A DNA stretch of 64,000 bases from Scatophagus argus (Eukaryota > Chordata > Actinopteri > Scatophagidae), in NCBI RefSeq assembly GCF_020382885.2, contig NC_058512.1, positions 1,735,001-1,799,000 on the forward strand, given 5' to 3'. Positions 42,200 to 57,100 of the stretch are shown here, one piece after another (the first letter of the stretch is position 1; the number at the start of each line of letters is the position of its first letter). The position numbers and the translations under genes are program-made. The notes under the pieces were generated by a model. The model did not search any database. It saw nothing but the letters and a program-made list of their open reading frames with translations, and was not told the DNA's origin.

Positions 42200-45100
42200 C
42201 TAGAAGGTCTGGTCGTCGTTGCAGGACTCGGTGGCGTGTCCGAAGGCCTCGCAGATGTCGCAGTAGGGCCTCTCGTCGGCCGGGTTGCCGTGATAGGTGG
42301 TGTGAGGTACAGAGTCGGGGCTCTGGGCCTGAGTGGGACAGTCCTCTGTGTCGTGGAGGTCAAAGCAGTCGCAGATGTCGCAGAACAGACGCGGAGTCGC
42401 CTTCTTTTCCCGCTTGGAAACACCTTCGACGAACCTGACAGGGACAAAGAGACGACGTGACGGGATGTCCAGGAAACTACTGAAAACACATCAAGTAAAA
42501 GGTCACAGTTTCAGGTTAAGTAAGTAAGTTAATCGGTTACACATCGTGCAGGCAGACGCCAACTTTTCAACTCTGTTGAAACCAGCTGTCCGAAAACCAA
42601 ATGCATTCAACTGACAATCATATAAAAGAAAAGCAGCATTCAGTGCACATTTCTGTGACTTTATGGATTTCTCACCCGTCGGTCTCGTCGTTGCCGTTGA
42701 ACTCAGCCAGCGCGAGCTTCTTCAGTTTGATCTTCAGCTCCTCGTTCTTCCGCTGAAGGTCCACAATCACGCTGTTCAGGAAGTTGATCTGAACGAGACA
42801 GTCGGGACACAGATGAGAACTGAGAAGCCTGAACGTGACCTGATAAGGTGCATGGTGGGAAGCGTCCTGGCAGTCTTACCTGTCCCTCAGCGAACTCCTT
42901 CTCTTCCCTCAGCTGGTCCAGAGCTGAATCGCCTGCAGAAGTAAAACAGCAAACAGGTTGACAAAGACAAACATCTTCAGAAGCGTGCGGACGCTCCGAT
43001 CGCCTTCTCCTCACCTGAGGGTGGAGCTTCGGCGTCCGCGCCCTCTGAGCCCTGCCCTCCCATGAGCCTTTGCTCCAGGCTGTGAACACGGCTCTGCAGC
43101 TGAGCTTTGTCTCTCTCCAGCGTCTCCACGGCCGACTGCAGCGTCTTGGCCACGGCGTTTTCTCCTCGCAGAACCGCGATCTGCAGCGACGGAGCACACA
43201 CATGAATCCCCCACGCGACCCGGACTACAAAGACCGACGTTTTAGCAAAGTCAAGCGTGAGTACCTCATTCCTCAGAGTCTCCAGTTCCCGGTCTTTGTC
43301 GGAGACTAAGGCTGCGGTGGATTTCTGGAAGTTTGTTTCCTCCTGTGTTTGCTGATTCGAGACGGTTTCTCTGCAGACACGTGGCGATTCAGAGAGCACA
43401 AAAATGTTTACTGCCTCATTGAAAAGGAGCCGCGCAGCAAACCCAAATGTTCAGCATTTCACCTGCGCCACCTCTTTTTAACTTTTATCATTTCCACTGC
43501 GGATGGGGTGGAGACGCTCTCACACACACACACACTTTTTAAAAATCTGATTTTTTGTCCCTGACACTTTTTGGAACAATAAAGTATCTCAAAAGACATG
43601 ATGTTTACCTGCGAACGCTCACTGCCTCCAGACTTACTGTTTCTGTTCTAATTGTACATCACCTCAGCTGCTCTTCACATCCCTCATCCTTCACATCTTA
43701 CATCACTTTGATTCACGACTGTCATCCTGCCTCAGCAGTTAACATCTCCACTTTAGTCTACACTTGCTCTCAACTAAAGTGGCTGCTCTGAGGCAGCGGT
43801 GACAGGTTTTAATCCTCTGATTTATGAGCCGAGACAAGCGAGATGACACGAGACTTCTGTTTCTGCTCCGAGAAAGATCTTAAAGTAAGGCCAGACAAAG
43901 ACAATGAATAGAAAGCACACCAAAGACGAATGCATCCAACTGTCCAATCAGATTACGTGCTGAGGTACTCAGACCCTTTACTTCGATATAAGTACAGAAG
44001 TATTATCAGCACAATGTACCAAAAGTATTAAAAGTAAATTTAGCTAGGGTCAGTTAAAGTATATTTTAAAAAGCAGTTGCAGGGTGATGACACCAAAGCC
44101 AGACAACATGAGAGGGTGTTAAAGAGTCAGAGCTTGACTGCAGTAAACAATTCATTAAAGTAGGAGCAAATTGTAGTTTCTCACCTGGTCTTCATGTCCG
44201 CCTGTTGGCTGCTCCACTCCTCATTGTGCTGAGAGGCAAACACACACATTTAAATAGAAGCTAAACCCGTCTGAGCTTTAAGGGTTCAGTCGCAGCAGGA
44301 AGTAAATCCTCGCTGTGCCAAAACCTATTAATCAAATCAGCGATTCTGAGTGAACAAACTCAGGGCTCTAACAGGATGAAGGAAACCGTTTGTGTAAGAA
44401 ACTTTTGAAAAGGTCGGTACCTGGTCAAGGTGCTGAGACTTCTGGGAGGCCAGCTTCAGCTCCTCGCTGCAGGAGGAGAAGGCAGAGCAGTCAGATCTCT
44501 GCAGTCTGATTCCACTGTTACAGCGACTGCACTACATGGACTTACACTGACAGAATCTACAGACTAATTCTCATCATTCAAAAGCCATCTGTTGGTCTGC
44601 TCATGTAGACGACATCCCATTTTAAACATCTTAAAGGATTTGACAGCAGTAGCGATACAATCATGCATATGTCCACGAATGAAAAAAAAAAACATCAGGA
44701 AATTATAATCCTGAGACTGTGGCCTGGGCTTATCATCATATCATAGAGCAGCACAGACCGTTTCCTGTTCCTGATGAGTCTGGATTTTCAGACGCTGGAA
44801 CCGAGAGATTGAAATTAGCTCAGTGTGAATCGCTCTTAAGATTTGTGTCAAAGGAGGACCTCTGAAGCCAAGTATTTCACTGGCTGCTGTGTAATTACAT
44901 TGGCCTTGGCTCTATAGCATCCGCTGCACTCACACACAGCAGCCACGGAGTTACACTGCACTGTAAAGAATATGGTTTAACACGCAGACTTTGTAAATAA
45001 ATCAGGAACAAACGCTCTGTTCAGGCAGAACCGCAGACATGAAGCAGCCCAGGCTCCAGTTTTACCCGTGAAATTGTTTCGTGCATCATCTAAAATTTAA

Positions 45101-48100
45101 TACTGTTCAGTTTTTCAGGTTTTTTTTTCGCCACCAAACAGAAGTGAAATTTAAATTTCTACACCCATACGCACGGAGCACCAAGAATCTCAAACCCAAA
45201 TATCTGCAAAGCTAATTAGATTCCCATCAGCCTCAGCTGTGTTTGGTGCTAATTAGCAAAAGCTAATATGCTAAGCTAAGACAGCAAACAAACATGCTCA
45301 ACATCAACATCAGCAGCACCAAAAACAAAACACACATCTGAGCTGTGGAGCTTACAGCTGTTCTCTCAGATGCTACAACAGCCACATTGATTCCACACAC
45401 ACACACACACACACACACACTGATGTCACAGTGAGAGCGGCAGCCATGTTGGAGCCAGGCAGTCCGAGGAGGAGAGACGGAGCGATTACATAACAGCAGC
45501 AGAGTGAGGAAAGACGCGGCTCAGAGAGGATGGAGGAGCACATTGTTCGGAGAAGACAGGAAGAGGGTGGAGGGGAGGAGGACGCCACACATGGAGGATG
45601 TTGGACCTGATTCCTCCGTACACAGACAGGAGGACGAAGCTGCTCTCGTTTCGCTGTAACTAAGAGTATTTGGTGACATTCCCGCCTCCACCACCTGCTG
45701 CGCCTCCATCAGGATGATGACTGTAATCCAGTGACATCACAGCTGGGGCTCCGATGAGTCGGGGGGGATGTAAAGACTCGACAGCACACGCGTGCAAACA
45801 CACAACGTACTCCCACATGTATACACACGACAGCTACACACACGCGCACACACACACAGTCTATAAATAGACCCCAGGCTGGAGATCCACCACAAACACA
45901 ACAAAGTCGGGGAAAACGTGCTGACTATTTTTTGCTCTGCGTCGATCAGTCAAAGACCTGCTGGTAATCATCACTTTAATGAGTTTGTTGCTATGCCAAC
46001 ACTGTTAAACCAGCCTGTTATGTATTCTGTAGTCTCATCTATCCACAGAGGTCTTAAAGGACCATACCGTGCATGTTTTCACCCAATCCATGAATCTGCT
46101 GCCCGTCATTCACTTCCACACATTATAAAAAGATGTTAGCGGACTCTCGAGTTGTGTAATCCGCCACAGAGAGAAGGCTAAGGTCATCGACCGACACGGA
46201 GCGGAGTGCACAGGTGAGAGGAGAGGCACAAACAGGTGGGAGGTTTAGTCAAATGAGACTGCACAAAGTGAGCTGTCGGTGTTTTGAAACCAAAACCGAC
46301 CTTGTGCTGGGAATAAACGTCTCAAAAACGTTATATCACCAGGAACAAACTAAGAACTGGGAGCAAAAGCAAAAACCTACTTCAACAAAACCTCAAACCA
46401 GGGCAGGTCTTTTAAATCAGGCTCAGAAGACACACATCAGACTGGTCACTGATCAGACTGGTAACATGGTCGTCTGATTACAGTAATTCAGTAACCTCCC
46501 CAACACTTGTTACCACATGGTGATAAACAAGACGGACTCGCTGATTTGAACATCTCAAACTGCTCGGTTTTAAATCCACACAGAAGCAAAAGGAAACCAA
46601 AGGCTGTCTGGAGAGAAGGAAAAGTAAATCTCCAAACAAGAACATGCATTTCAATGTGTTCAGCAAAGGGGTTTACAACAGTCACGGTTTAGAAATGTTT
46701 GTGTGGCAGCCCTAACACCCGAGGGGCTTTTTCTTACTGTCATCAGGAGTGTTGTGCATTGTGCTCCACTCCAGCATCATATCCATAATCACATAATAGC
46801 ACCCTCTGGCTAATTATGTGGGCTTTACACGGCAATTTTACAAGTGGAAGCATCTCTCTGCAGCGTTTCAGGCGGAGCCACTTTAATAACATATCTGACA
46901 TTTCAGCGTGAGACCAACGCAGACTGTTTTTACACGTTTATGTTCTCTAAAGGCAGTGAAATCCAGTCGTGTTTACTGTCCTTCCTTTGTGCTGAGACAG
47001 ACTGAAGACACAAACTGGACTGTGACTGGACAAATGTTCCACACCAGGCTAGAGAAGTGGCTGGCTGCAGGAATAAACACATTAGTTATCCTCGGTACTC
47101 ACATTTCCTTGCAGAGGACTCCGATGCGCTGGTTTTCTGAGCCGCTTCGCTCCTTCGACAGGCTGAGCTCTTCCTGGTATTTGGAGTTCTGCTCCTTCAA
47201 AGCCTCGAGCTGAAGGGGAACACAGAGAATACGTTCACAGCTAGAATGTAGTGGCACTGAGTTCAACACCACCTCCACTGGTCAGCAACTTCAGCCCCAT
47301 CTGGGGGCTGTATGTGGGTCACCTCCACCCCCAGAAACAATTACAGTCGCAGGTAGTTTCTAACTAATTTTCCTGCAAACACACGGGTCCTCCTGTAATT
47401 TAAATCCCATCCACATGTACTGTTTAATCAGTTCAGAGCTTAAATTTGAAGCGGAATAAGGCCAAACAGCTTGTTTGCAAACCTGACAGAAGGAACGTGT
47501 TTGTTAACCAACACAACAACAGAAAAAAAAGAGAATAAGACACCAGAAATGTAAGCGTGCTGGTTTTCTCTTTGGGCCCCGTGTTTTTCAGCTTATACTG
47601 TTTACATGTTGGCAAACTGGGACCATTAAAAGTTTGCTGTTGGCAGCTCCTGTTTGCAGGGTACAGACAAGAATGACTGCAGACACTGAGGAACATTTCA
47701 AATCGTGATATTTCTCAGGCAAGTTCTGAACTGTCTGAACTGAAATGTTATAGACTTGTCATGGACACCGGAGACTGTGGACAGAAAAATCCTCCCAGAG
47801 TCCAAGCTGATGCCTCAAATAGTTTATTTTTGGCACTTTTGCTTGAAAATCAGTTTAAGCAAATCAATGATCAAAAAGGCTGCAGTCAGAAAAGAGGATC
47901 AAACTATAGTTAACACCTAAAAGACACAACACCTTGATATCCGTCATGAGTCAGCAGACAGCAGGACGCGTTCAATCCACGTGAAGCTAAAAATAAAACC
48001 CCCAGAGACGCCAGCACCTCCAACTTCACGTCACGCAAACTTTTTGTTTCAGATCTCAAATACGTCTCCTAAAACAGTCCTTCCTGACTGCCTTTTCAGA

Positions 48101-51100
48101 CACATGCAGCTTTAAAAAAGCAACAACCAACAATTAATCCACACGTATGACTTTTAAATCAATGGCACTGCCGTACTGCCTTCAGAATAGACAAATAAAC
48201 AAAAAACCTCGTGTGTAAAGATTCAAACAGTTTCTGACTTTTTAGCACCTCAGCATTTACCTCCAAATCTGCAGAGCACACACACACATACACACACACA
48301 CACACTGTGCACACAGGTCACAACCTGACATCGACACCAGGAGAAACGGTCATTTGTGAGGTCTGACAGGAGACAGGACAACCTCGTCTTCCTGCTGCAC
48401 TCGGACGATCCTACCTGGAAGTGAGGCGAGTAGATGTTAGTGGAGTAACCCTGATGCAGAGCAGCTACGTCCATCCCTGCAGGATCTCCACCCGTGTTCA
48501 CCCGCTAAACAGCGTCGTCGCTCACCTTCGCTCTGCAGCCAGCGACATGCACGCACTAACACCAGCTGGACATCAACAAACCATCGGCTCCGATCCCCCG
48601 CCGAGCTCGGCTGCCGGAGGGAAAAGGAGAGAGTGTCGCCTGAGCAGCCTCCCTCCCTCACTGAGCCCTTCCATTATGTAAGCCTGAATAAGCTCCTCCC
48701 CACCTCCTCCCCACATCCCCTCTGCTGCTCCTGTTTCCATATGCACACACACACACACACACACACACACGCGTGCTCCGAGGGATTCATTCACAGTGTT
48801 TAACATGAATCACAGCGAGGGGAGGAATCAGCTGACGAAAACAACCGGCCAGTCGGATTGTTTCTCATCTTGTTACAGTCAGGTGTCGTAGCACCTGTGC
48901 ACAGGTGATCTATAACTGCAGCTGCGAGGAGCTTTTATTGTCATTATTGATCAGCTACTTTTTGGATAAATCATTTGGTCAAAGAAATGTCTGAAAATTA
49001 GTGACTGACTGATTTTTTGTTTCAGGGCTGATTATTAGTAATTGAGATACTTGATTGATACTTGGAGCTAAAATACTTTTGCACTAAAAATAAAAATCTT
49101 TAGTGTCAATACTGGGATGTAACTACATTTACTCAAGTACTGTATTTCAGTACAGTTTTGAGGTATTTTAGTACTTCTCCACAACATTTTGAAAGCAACA
49201 TTGAAAGCTTTTTATTCCACTACTGCACACTTTATAGCATCAAATAACAAATTAAACACTTGAACAAACACCAGCGTAGTAGTAGTAGTTCACCATAAGA
49301 ACTACCTGAAATGGTAAAAATGTAGTAGATGTGCACTTTGCGTTTTTAATTTGGCTCATGTACCATCAGCTAACATGGAAGGGGAGGGGCTTATGAGCTG
49401 TACTGCAGCCAGCCACCACCAGGGGGCGATAAGATGTTTAGGCTTCACTTTAGGGGAGCCCTCGTCATCCATCTTTACATTCAGTCAGTGTTCTACTTAT
49501 TGGCAGATTTAGATTATTATTACAAAACATAACTCAAGCTAACAGCGGTTCTTAAAGCAGCTGAAACTGGCTCCTGTTACCATCTTACATCTTAATTTCT
49601 GTACGTAAAGTAAATTTTGAAGCCTTTACTTCTAAGTACTTCTTCCTCCCCGCTTATAAAAAAAAACCCCAACAGTTAACCCTTCATCCAAATTGTTGCT
49701 GATCAACTAATCAATCGATCAATAAATTCCTTCAGCTGATCCGACAGATGTGCAACACACCAAGACAGCAGAGGCCGATTTCAAGTCAACCGTTCAGCCA
49801 CTGAAGCCATGTTCTGTCCAGCCAGGCGTGTCACACACACACACACTCTGACATGTGCAGTATTACATCACAACCTACAGCGACACATGGCCGAGCGCAG
49901 AGGCAGATGTTTTAGATAAATAATAAATAAACACTACAAAGTGTGTGTGTGTCAGTGTCTGTTCTCTCTGCTGTAGCTGCAGAAACCTTTTTCATTTTTC
50001 ATGACGTTCAGGTTTACGCTGATCTTTTTCAGTCTGGTTAAAACACACGTTTTGGAGGTACAATCAGCAGTCGTTTCGGCCTTTAAATGCTGCATTTTGG
50101 CCCACGTGCTGCTGCTCGTAAACATCTCAGTCAGTCGATCTGACGTTGTGTCTGTAACGATCAATCTGAAATTAAATTCGCCGTGACGCAGCAGAGAAGA
50201 ACTATTTATAACTACTGTAGTTGATGAGAGAAAGGCTCATATTCTCCACAGCAGAAAAGCTTGCAGGGTTTGCACAAACAGCAGGAACTTATTTTGGCTG
50301 CATAGTGAAATAATAACACAGCTTTACTTCACTATCTGATAAGTTATTTAAATATGGTATAAACAGCTTTAAGTCCTGGTAAACAGAAACACCTCTGAAC
50401 ATAAAGCACGTTAACGTTCCGTCTTCGTCTCCTGCTCTAATCTGTTGTCTCCGGCCGTCACGAGACCCAACATCTGGAGCTCGCAGACAGCTGCAGTCAG
50501 ACTGACTGAGAGAGAAGGTCCACGCTGAGTCACGAGGTCTGCGTGGAAATCCTGACGTGAATGCGTATCACAAACCCTGCAGGCTGTAAATGCTAAACTT
50601 GTATATGTGCTGTGGACACACAAAGTAACACGTGCATGTGAGCATCAGGCTGTGGGTTTCTCAACACGACGTCACGTTTGCGTCCCAGCGATGACGAGCA
50701 CAGCCGCCGAGTGTCTGTCTACTGAGGGGGACTGGTCCTCCATGATACCACGTCAAGTCAAGTCAAGTCAACTTTATTTGTATAGCCCATTTTTACAAGC
50801 AGTTTGTCTCAAAGGGCTTACACAGTCCAGGCTAACGTTAGCCTGCTGTGTACTGAGTTTGGGGACGTTAAGCCGCAAAAACGAGTTGTGATTCACAAAG
50901 ACACATACAAGATGACAAATGAACAAACAATGAAACACAAACCGAACCTCTGACTTGGATTACGTTTGACTGGAATAAAAGTCGAAACTTCTGACTTCAG
51001 ATTCTTGATGTGAAACAAGTCAGGTGGAAACGTTAAAAAGACAGCGAGGAGCTCGAGGAGCTACAGAGACGGAGACGGTTAGCATTTCATCCAGCAAAGG

Positions 51101-54100
51101 CAACGCTCGCCAGATGGAAATGAGTCTCTAAGAGCTCCAATTCACCTGAGTCATGTTTCCTATGAAAGCCTTCTGCTCACCTGCATCTCCAGGGTCTTCT
51201 TCTCATTGGTCAGCTGCTCAAGTGACAGCGCCATCCTCTCTGACTTTTCCACAGCCTGGAAGACATATTGATCAACTTCAGCTCCACACGGTCACATTAT
51301 GGTCGGAATCGACAAATATTTTCATTATTGATTAATGTGTGATTATTTTTCATGATTAACCACTTTCCCAGAGCGCAAAGCGACGTCTTTGAGTTGCTTC
51401 TCTTGTCCAACCAACAGTCCAAACCCCCCCCAAAAAAGCGAAGACGATTAACACTTAAAAACATTCCAAGGACAGACGGCAGAGATCAGAGGTCGTTTAA
51501 AAGTCTTGGCTAAAAAAGGAAAGTCGGCTCTTGACTGAGTCAGCCTGGAGCTCGTTCAGCTGGTTCACTTTTAAATCCATTTGTAATGAGCTCCATGAAG
51601 CGAGAGCAAACAGCATTAAGGCTCCGACTTCAGGGAAAGAGAACAAAACACCCGACTGCAAGCTGCGAATCCACTCTCTCTGTTGACTGCATTCAGACGT
51701 CCAACATGCGCTTTGTGTGTGTGTCGCAGGTCTAACAGTAGAGTCAACACATTTCATTAAAATTCTTCAAAAACTTTCATGTGTTGGCTTGCAGCTTTTT
51801 AAAATAAATCCTTTTGAGAAGAATCTGAGCTAATGTTATTATTTTCAGTCTTAACGTATTTTGTTGAGAATTATCCTTCCACACGCCCTTTAAGTTTCTC
51901 TGATGAACGGACGTGATGTGCAGACGGATGTGTCAAACCCAAACCGTGTGCATGTGTGTGTTAGCAGTGTTTTAGCCTGAGGTCGTGGTCTCAGAGATGA
52001 AGAGCTCTGCAAAGTCTGAATGAAAGGGGCTGGAGGGGGAAGACTACTTAAGGTCAGGTTATTAGAGGAAAGGCTACTTCGGGACTTTTTAAAGTCACAA
52101 AAAACTAATCAGCGGAGACACTTTCAGCATTTCCCTCCAACAAGGCCACAAATAATTTGCTGAGATCAGCCAGAAGCAGACTGAGTTATCTCTGTGAGAA
52201 TCAGCGCATGCCAACACGCTGATTCATCGTCTACAAATGTTTCCCGGCTTCAGCTGCGATCAGAGGCAGCAGCTCGCAGGCCGTTCTGTGTGCAGCGATA
52301 GCACAACAATAAGGAGACTTCTCACATCAGGTTGTTTTCGGCCTCAGCGGGAAGCTGTTGGTGAACACAGCGGAGCATGTGGCAGCTAAAGAGCCAGAGA
52401 TTTCCCACAGAGCTAAAAGAGACTCAACAATGGACTTACATTCATCAATACGACACCAAATAAACGATGATGCAGCTCCAGACCTGCTGGTTATGTTCAT
52501 GAAGTTCACCATATCAGATTACAAGGTGATTATATTTCTATGTTGTGTTCATTACTTGTTTCTGCTGCCCCAGAGTGGCCAAAAAAGGAGGGGGGGGGGC
52601 ATCCTGATTCGATCTGACTGAGAACCTGAGGACTCGACATGGTAGTGAAATTTACAAGCTTTATTGTCTGTTTGGCTGTAAATGGGAGCAGAACACAGTG
52701 AACCTCAGGCTGTATTGAAGCTACGGGCTGGGGCCATAAAGTGATCGGGAAACTGTTCACTGAGGTCATAAATCATGTGAGCAATAGACTCAGTTTCTCA
52801 TAAGCTCACATACAATCAGACTTCTTTATGAAACCAGTGGGGTCGCCCCCTGCTGGACGTTAGAAGGAATGCAGGTTTAAGGTGTTTCTGGGTCTCTGAT
52901 CACTGCACAGAAAGGTAACATCCAAAGAAGAAAAAGAAAAAAAGCCAAACCAAAACAAAAAGAGGTTAAATCTGCATCTGAAAGTACATCTGTCAGGTAA
53001 ATACGAGTACTCTAGGAGCTAAAACTGCACTTCAGTACAGCACATCAGACCCTTCATGTGTGATCCTACCTGTGTGAGCTCCTTCTCTCTGCGCTGACTC
53101 TCCTCCTTCAGGGCCTGGTAGTCTTTCTTCGACTGCTCCACGCTCTGCTCCAGTTCTGACAGGAAACACAACATCGACTCCAACAACCATCTTGACACGT
53201 TTAAAGAAAAACATCAGCTGAGATGCGTCTGGTATGTTTACCCTGCACGGTCTTTGCTGTCCTCCTGCTCTCCTCCTCAGCTGTCTCCAGCTTTCGTCTC
53301 TGAAATGGAGAAACGTCGGCTTGACTCGAGCTAATCACTTGCATAGTAACATTCCTGTACCTTGAGCTAACCGGAGAATAATGACTGGGCCCAGAAAACA
53401 TGCGAGGCCTGTGGATTCCTCTTAATGAGGCCACTTTCACGATGCCCACGAGCAAAAAAAGGTAAATAAATCTACAATTAGAGATCAGACCCTCACAGAC
53501 AGGCACTTTGCACATTACAGAAATGTTCAGCATTTTCACGTCAGTCGTGCTTCTGTCAAAGTTATGACGGCAGAATCACTAACTGAGACCTGATAACATT
53601 TCTGTGATACTGCTGAAGCTGAAACGGTTTGTGGATTTATTGCTCAACCCATGAATCAGCTGTTTTAATAATGAATGGATTTTAAGCAAAAAGCTTTCAT
53701 TTATGATACTTCCACTTCCTTTGTGATATTATCTCAGTGTGCGCTCATGTCTTCAGTATGTCCTCTGAATGAATGATGGACCGGTGAGGACATACAGACT
53801 GTCTCTGGACTCGGGTGAAGACTGTGTGGTTGTCACGTTTCTCTCCTCCTCACCAGGCTGGTCAGCTGCTCCTCCAGACAGCTTTTCTCCTGCCGCACAG
53901 ACTGAAGCTCCTTCTGTTTGCTCTCCACGTCGACACTCAGCTCGCTGATCTGTTGGCGACACGCGGTATAAAAAACGTACAGCAAACATCCGAGTGGATC
54001 CATAAGTTATCATCATCACAGAGGCTTTAGCAGACCACACTTAAAAAGGATGTGTGCACATTTACAGTAGGGGCTAAAAGGATGGCTGTAAACAGACCAT

Positions 54101-57100
54101 AAATAACGTGACAATGGCAACGATGAATGATCCACTTTACAAGCAGAGTGTATCGTGTAGCTGCTGGTCAGGCCGAGCTGAACAAAAAGCCGGCGCTTCT
54201 CACAAACCTTTTTCTCCTGAGACTGTGCCTGGGCCTTGAGGCTGCTGATCTGTTGCTGGGACAGGGACACAGCATCCTCCTTCTGCTGGGACGCCCGCAG
54301 CCTCAGCTGGAGGTCTGCCACCTCCCTCTCCAGCTCCATGATCCTGGAGCGCTCCGACACCGTGGCCACCTGCCGCAGGACGCGTGGAGAGGAGGCGTGA
54401 AGACGAAGACTCAGTAACATCCACAGATTTTTGACTGAACAACTCATCTGCTTTGAATGGATATGACTGGTTCATCAGGAGGAAAATCAACCTTACAGGA
54501 GGACCAGAAGGCCCCGTTTCAGCGGCTAAGAGAGGACCTGGCAGTTATTCACTGTCTGACTGCAGAGGACTCAAAGTTTAGACCTCCCGGTTAAAGTCAA
54601 CAGGACGGCTGCGCTGTACATTTTTCTTACCGTCGACAAATCCCATGAAAACACTCAAAACAACTTGTATGTATTGAATGTATCTACTAACGTGTACTGC
54701 TTGTGAATTACAGCCTCATAAATCTTCTACTCACTGCGCCTAACGTGCATTAATCTGCAGCTGGAAATAGTTCCCTAAAAAACGTCTATTTCCTGTCCCG
54801 CGCCCAGACGTTCCCATCTGCCCTCTCCTCTGAGATGATATAAACTCTTTAACAAGACCATCCTGTCTGATATCAGGGTCATACGCCTCCACCACCAGTA
54901 AAGCTGCATCCCTGCATCCCTCATATGATCCCTGCAGTGACTGACAAAGAGCTTTGTGAATCACCTGAAGCTCAGTAGGTTCAGTTGGACGACCAAATCG
55001 ATGAGCTCGTGGTGGACTACAAAGCTTTAAATGTGGATGTTGCTGCTGTGAAGCTACAGACTGTAAAATGTGGACAAAACAAAAGATCACAGCGGTCAGC
55101 ACAGTTTGAAGGTGAACAGCCAGGATTACTGTCACCAGTTCAGTATGTGACCACATGTGAGATCTGGTCCCAGTCTGCGCTTCAGTTCCTGAGTTCTGCT
55201 GCTGAATGACGGACAGGAAACATCACGATGTCACAGCGAGGCTGACCTTTGACCTTTTGGATAGAACATATCATCAGTTCATCAATTTATCCTATGAAGC
55301 ATTTGGGTGAAATGTTGTCATAATTAGCGCAGGAGTTCCTGTGAATTTGTTCTGAAGGCTCCGCGTCTTCAGCAGGTGAGGACGTCTGAAAGTCCTGACA
55401 GAACGTACTAACGTATTGTTGGTTTTGATCTTTTCATGGGATTTGCTTGTGAGAAGCATCAGGCATTTCCAAACTCTGTCATCTAAAAACACGTTCATGC
55501 ACACATGCACAACGTTCAGAGTTACTGGAGGAGCTTGAGGCCCATGAGATGTTAACGTCCCTACACCGCAGATAATCGTGGGGAAGCAACTTCAGACAAT
55601 TTGCATAATGTTTGCGACTCCTGCAGCTCAATCCTGTGTGTCGTTATTAAACCCAGCGGGGGGAAAAGCACATCACTCGGTCCTGCTGTGGGACCGGGAC
55701 TGCCAGCATTACCCTGGTGTCCTCTAAATCCCTCTGGAGTTTTTCAGCTTTGGTCTTTTCAAAGAGCAGGCTCTGCTCAAGCTCCTTAATGTGGGCATGC
55801 TCCAGCCTGGTCTGCGTCTGTTAGTAAGAGAGAAGAGCAGGAAGAGAGGGAGAACAAACACCAATGCAACACTGACATGCCAGCTCTGTGCCACGAACAG
55901 AAAGAAGGCTTTAAAGAGAGAAGAGAGAAGGCCAGTAAAGAAGGGAAGCACTGAGGGGTTCAACAGTCGGATGCAAACACAGGAGAAGATTGTTATTCAC
56001 TCATTCTGCTCTGGAGTTAAAGATTTCAATCATCTCATTCTGACTCTCAGATACTTCAGTGCTAAAAATAAAAAATACATTTTGACTTTTGTTCCTCTTC
56101 TATTGCCACTTGTTTGCTTGTATTCCAGGAGATGAAGGAGATTAATTCAGGCAGTAACTCCTCTGAGGAGACGAGAGAGGAAGATGAAAGAAGACTGAAG
56201 GCGAGGCAGGACAAAAAAGAAAGATCAGCTCTTGAGAACAGAGGATGGTGATTCAAAGTGCTGCAGATGGGTGGAGAAACCTGGGAGGAGCAGGGAGCAA
56301 ATTAAGCGTGAATGAATAAATAAAAGGAAGAAAGACGTGAAGAAGAAAGCAGATGAATGATTCAATGAGTGTCGGAAAAGGAAAAAACCAGCCAAGATGG
56401 AATGACTGATCTAATCTTCAGTTCTCATCTTTTAGAGGAAAAGCAGTAATGCAAGTTACTGGTAAGTTATTTTTAGCATTTTGTTGCTTAAAGGGACAGT
56501 TCACCCCAAAATCCAAAAATTTGATTTTTCCTCTTAACTGTATTTTGGATTTGGGGTGAACTGTCCCTTAAAGGTCTTTACACATCAGGAATGTGATGAA
56601 TTAAACGCATCAAAACTTCTCAGAGCAGTCGGGATGCATTTGGGCTACAAAAAAAAAAACAGCTTTAAATAATTAAGGACAGAGATTTTAATCAGGCATT
56701 TAAAAGGCCAACGTCGTTTTTCATTTCCCTTTCTGTGACACTTTGGGTCATGCACGGGTACAAGAAGAGAAAACAACGCAAATTAACGAGCCCCGGGTTT
56801 CTAACCAATCAGAGCTCTATCGATGAAATTCACGATCTGAGTCAGATCTCGTGACAAAAACAACAGCTGGAGGAAATAAAAACTGGCCCCTGGTGTGTAA
56901 AGGCTTTCAAAGTGGTGTTTAACAGATTACGAAATACAAACAAGATCAAACTCCAGAAACTCGAGGCTTGAGGTAACTTTGACTGGTTCTGACAGACGCT
57001 AAGCGAGCGTGCTGATGTCAGATGAGCTCATCACATATCCACCTCTGTCAACAGCTCTCATATGGATTTCATAAAGAAAGCACGAGCCTGACAAGTGCGA

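Noticed and set aside
48437-48661. 74-codon minus-strand ORF in the clip1 intron island
   Set aside because: The start is not ATG and the frame does not join clip1; only the compositional promoter hint was kept.
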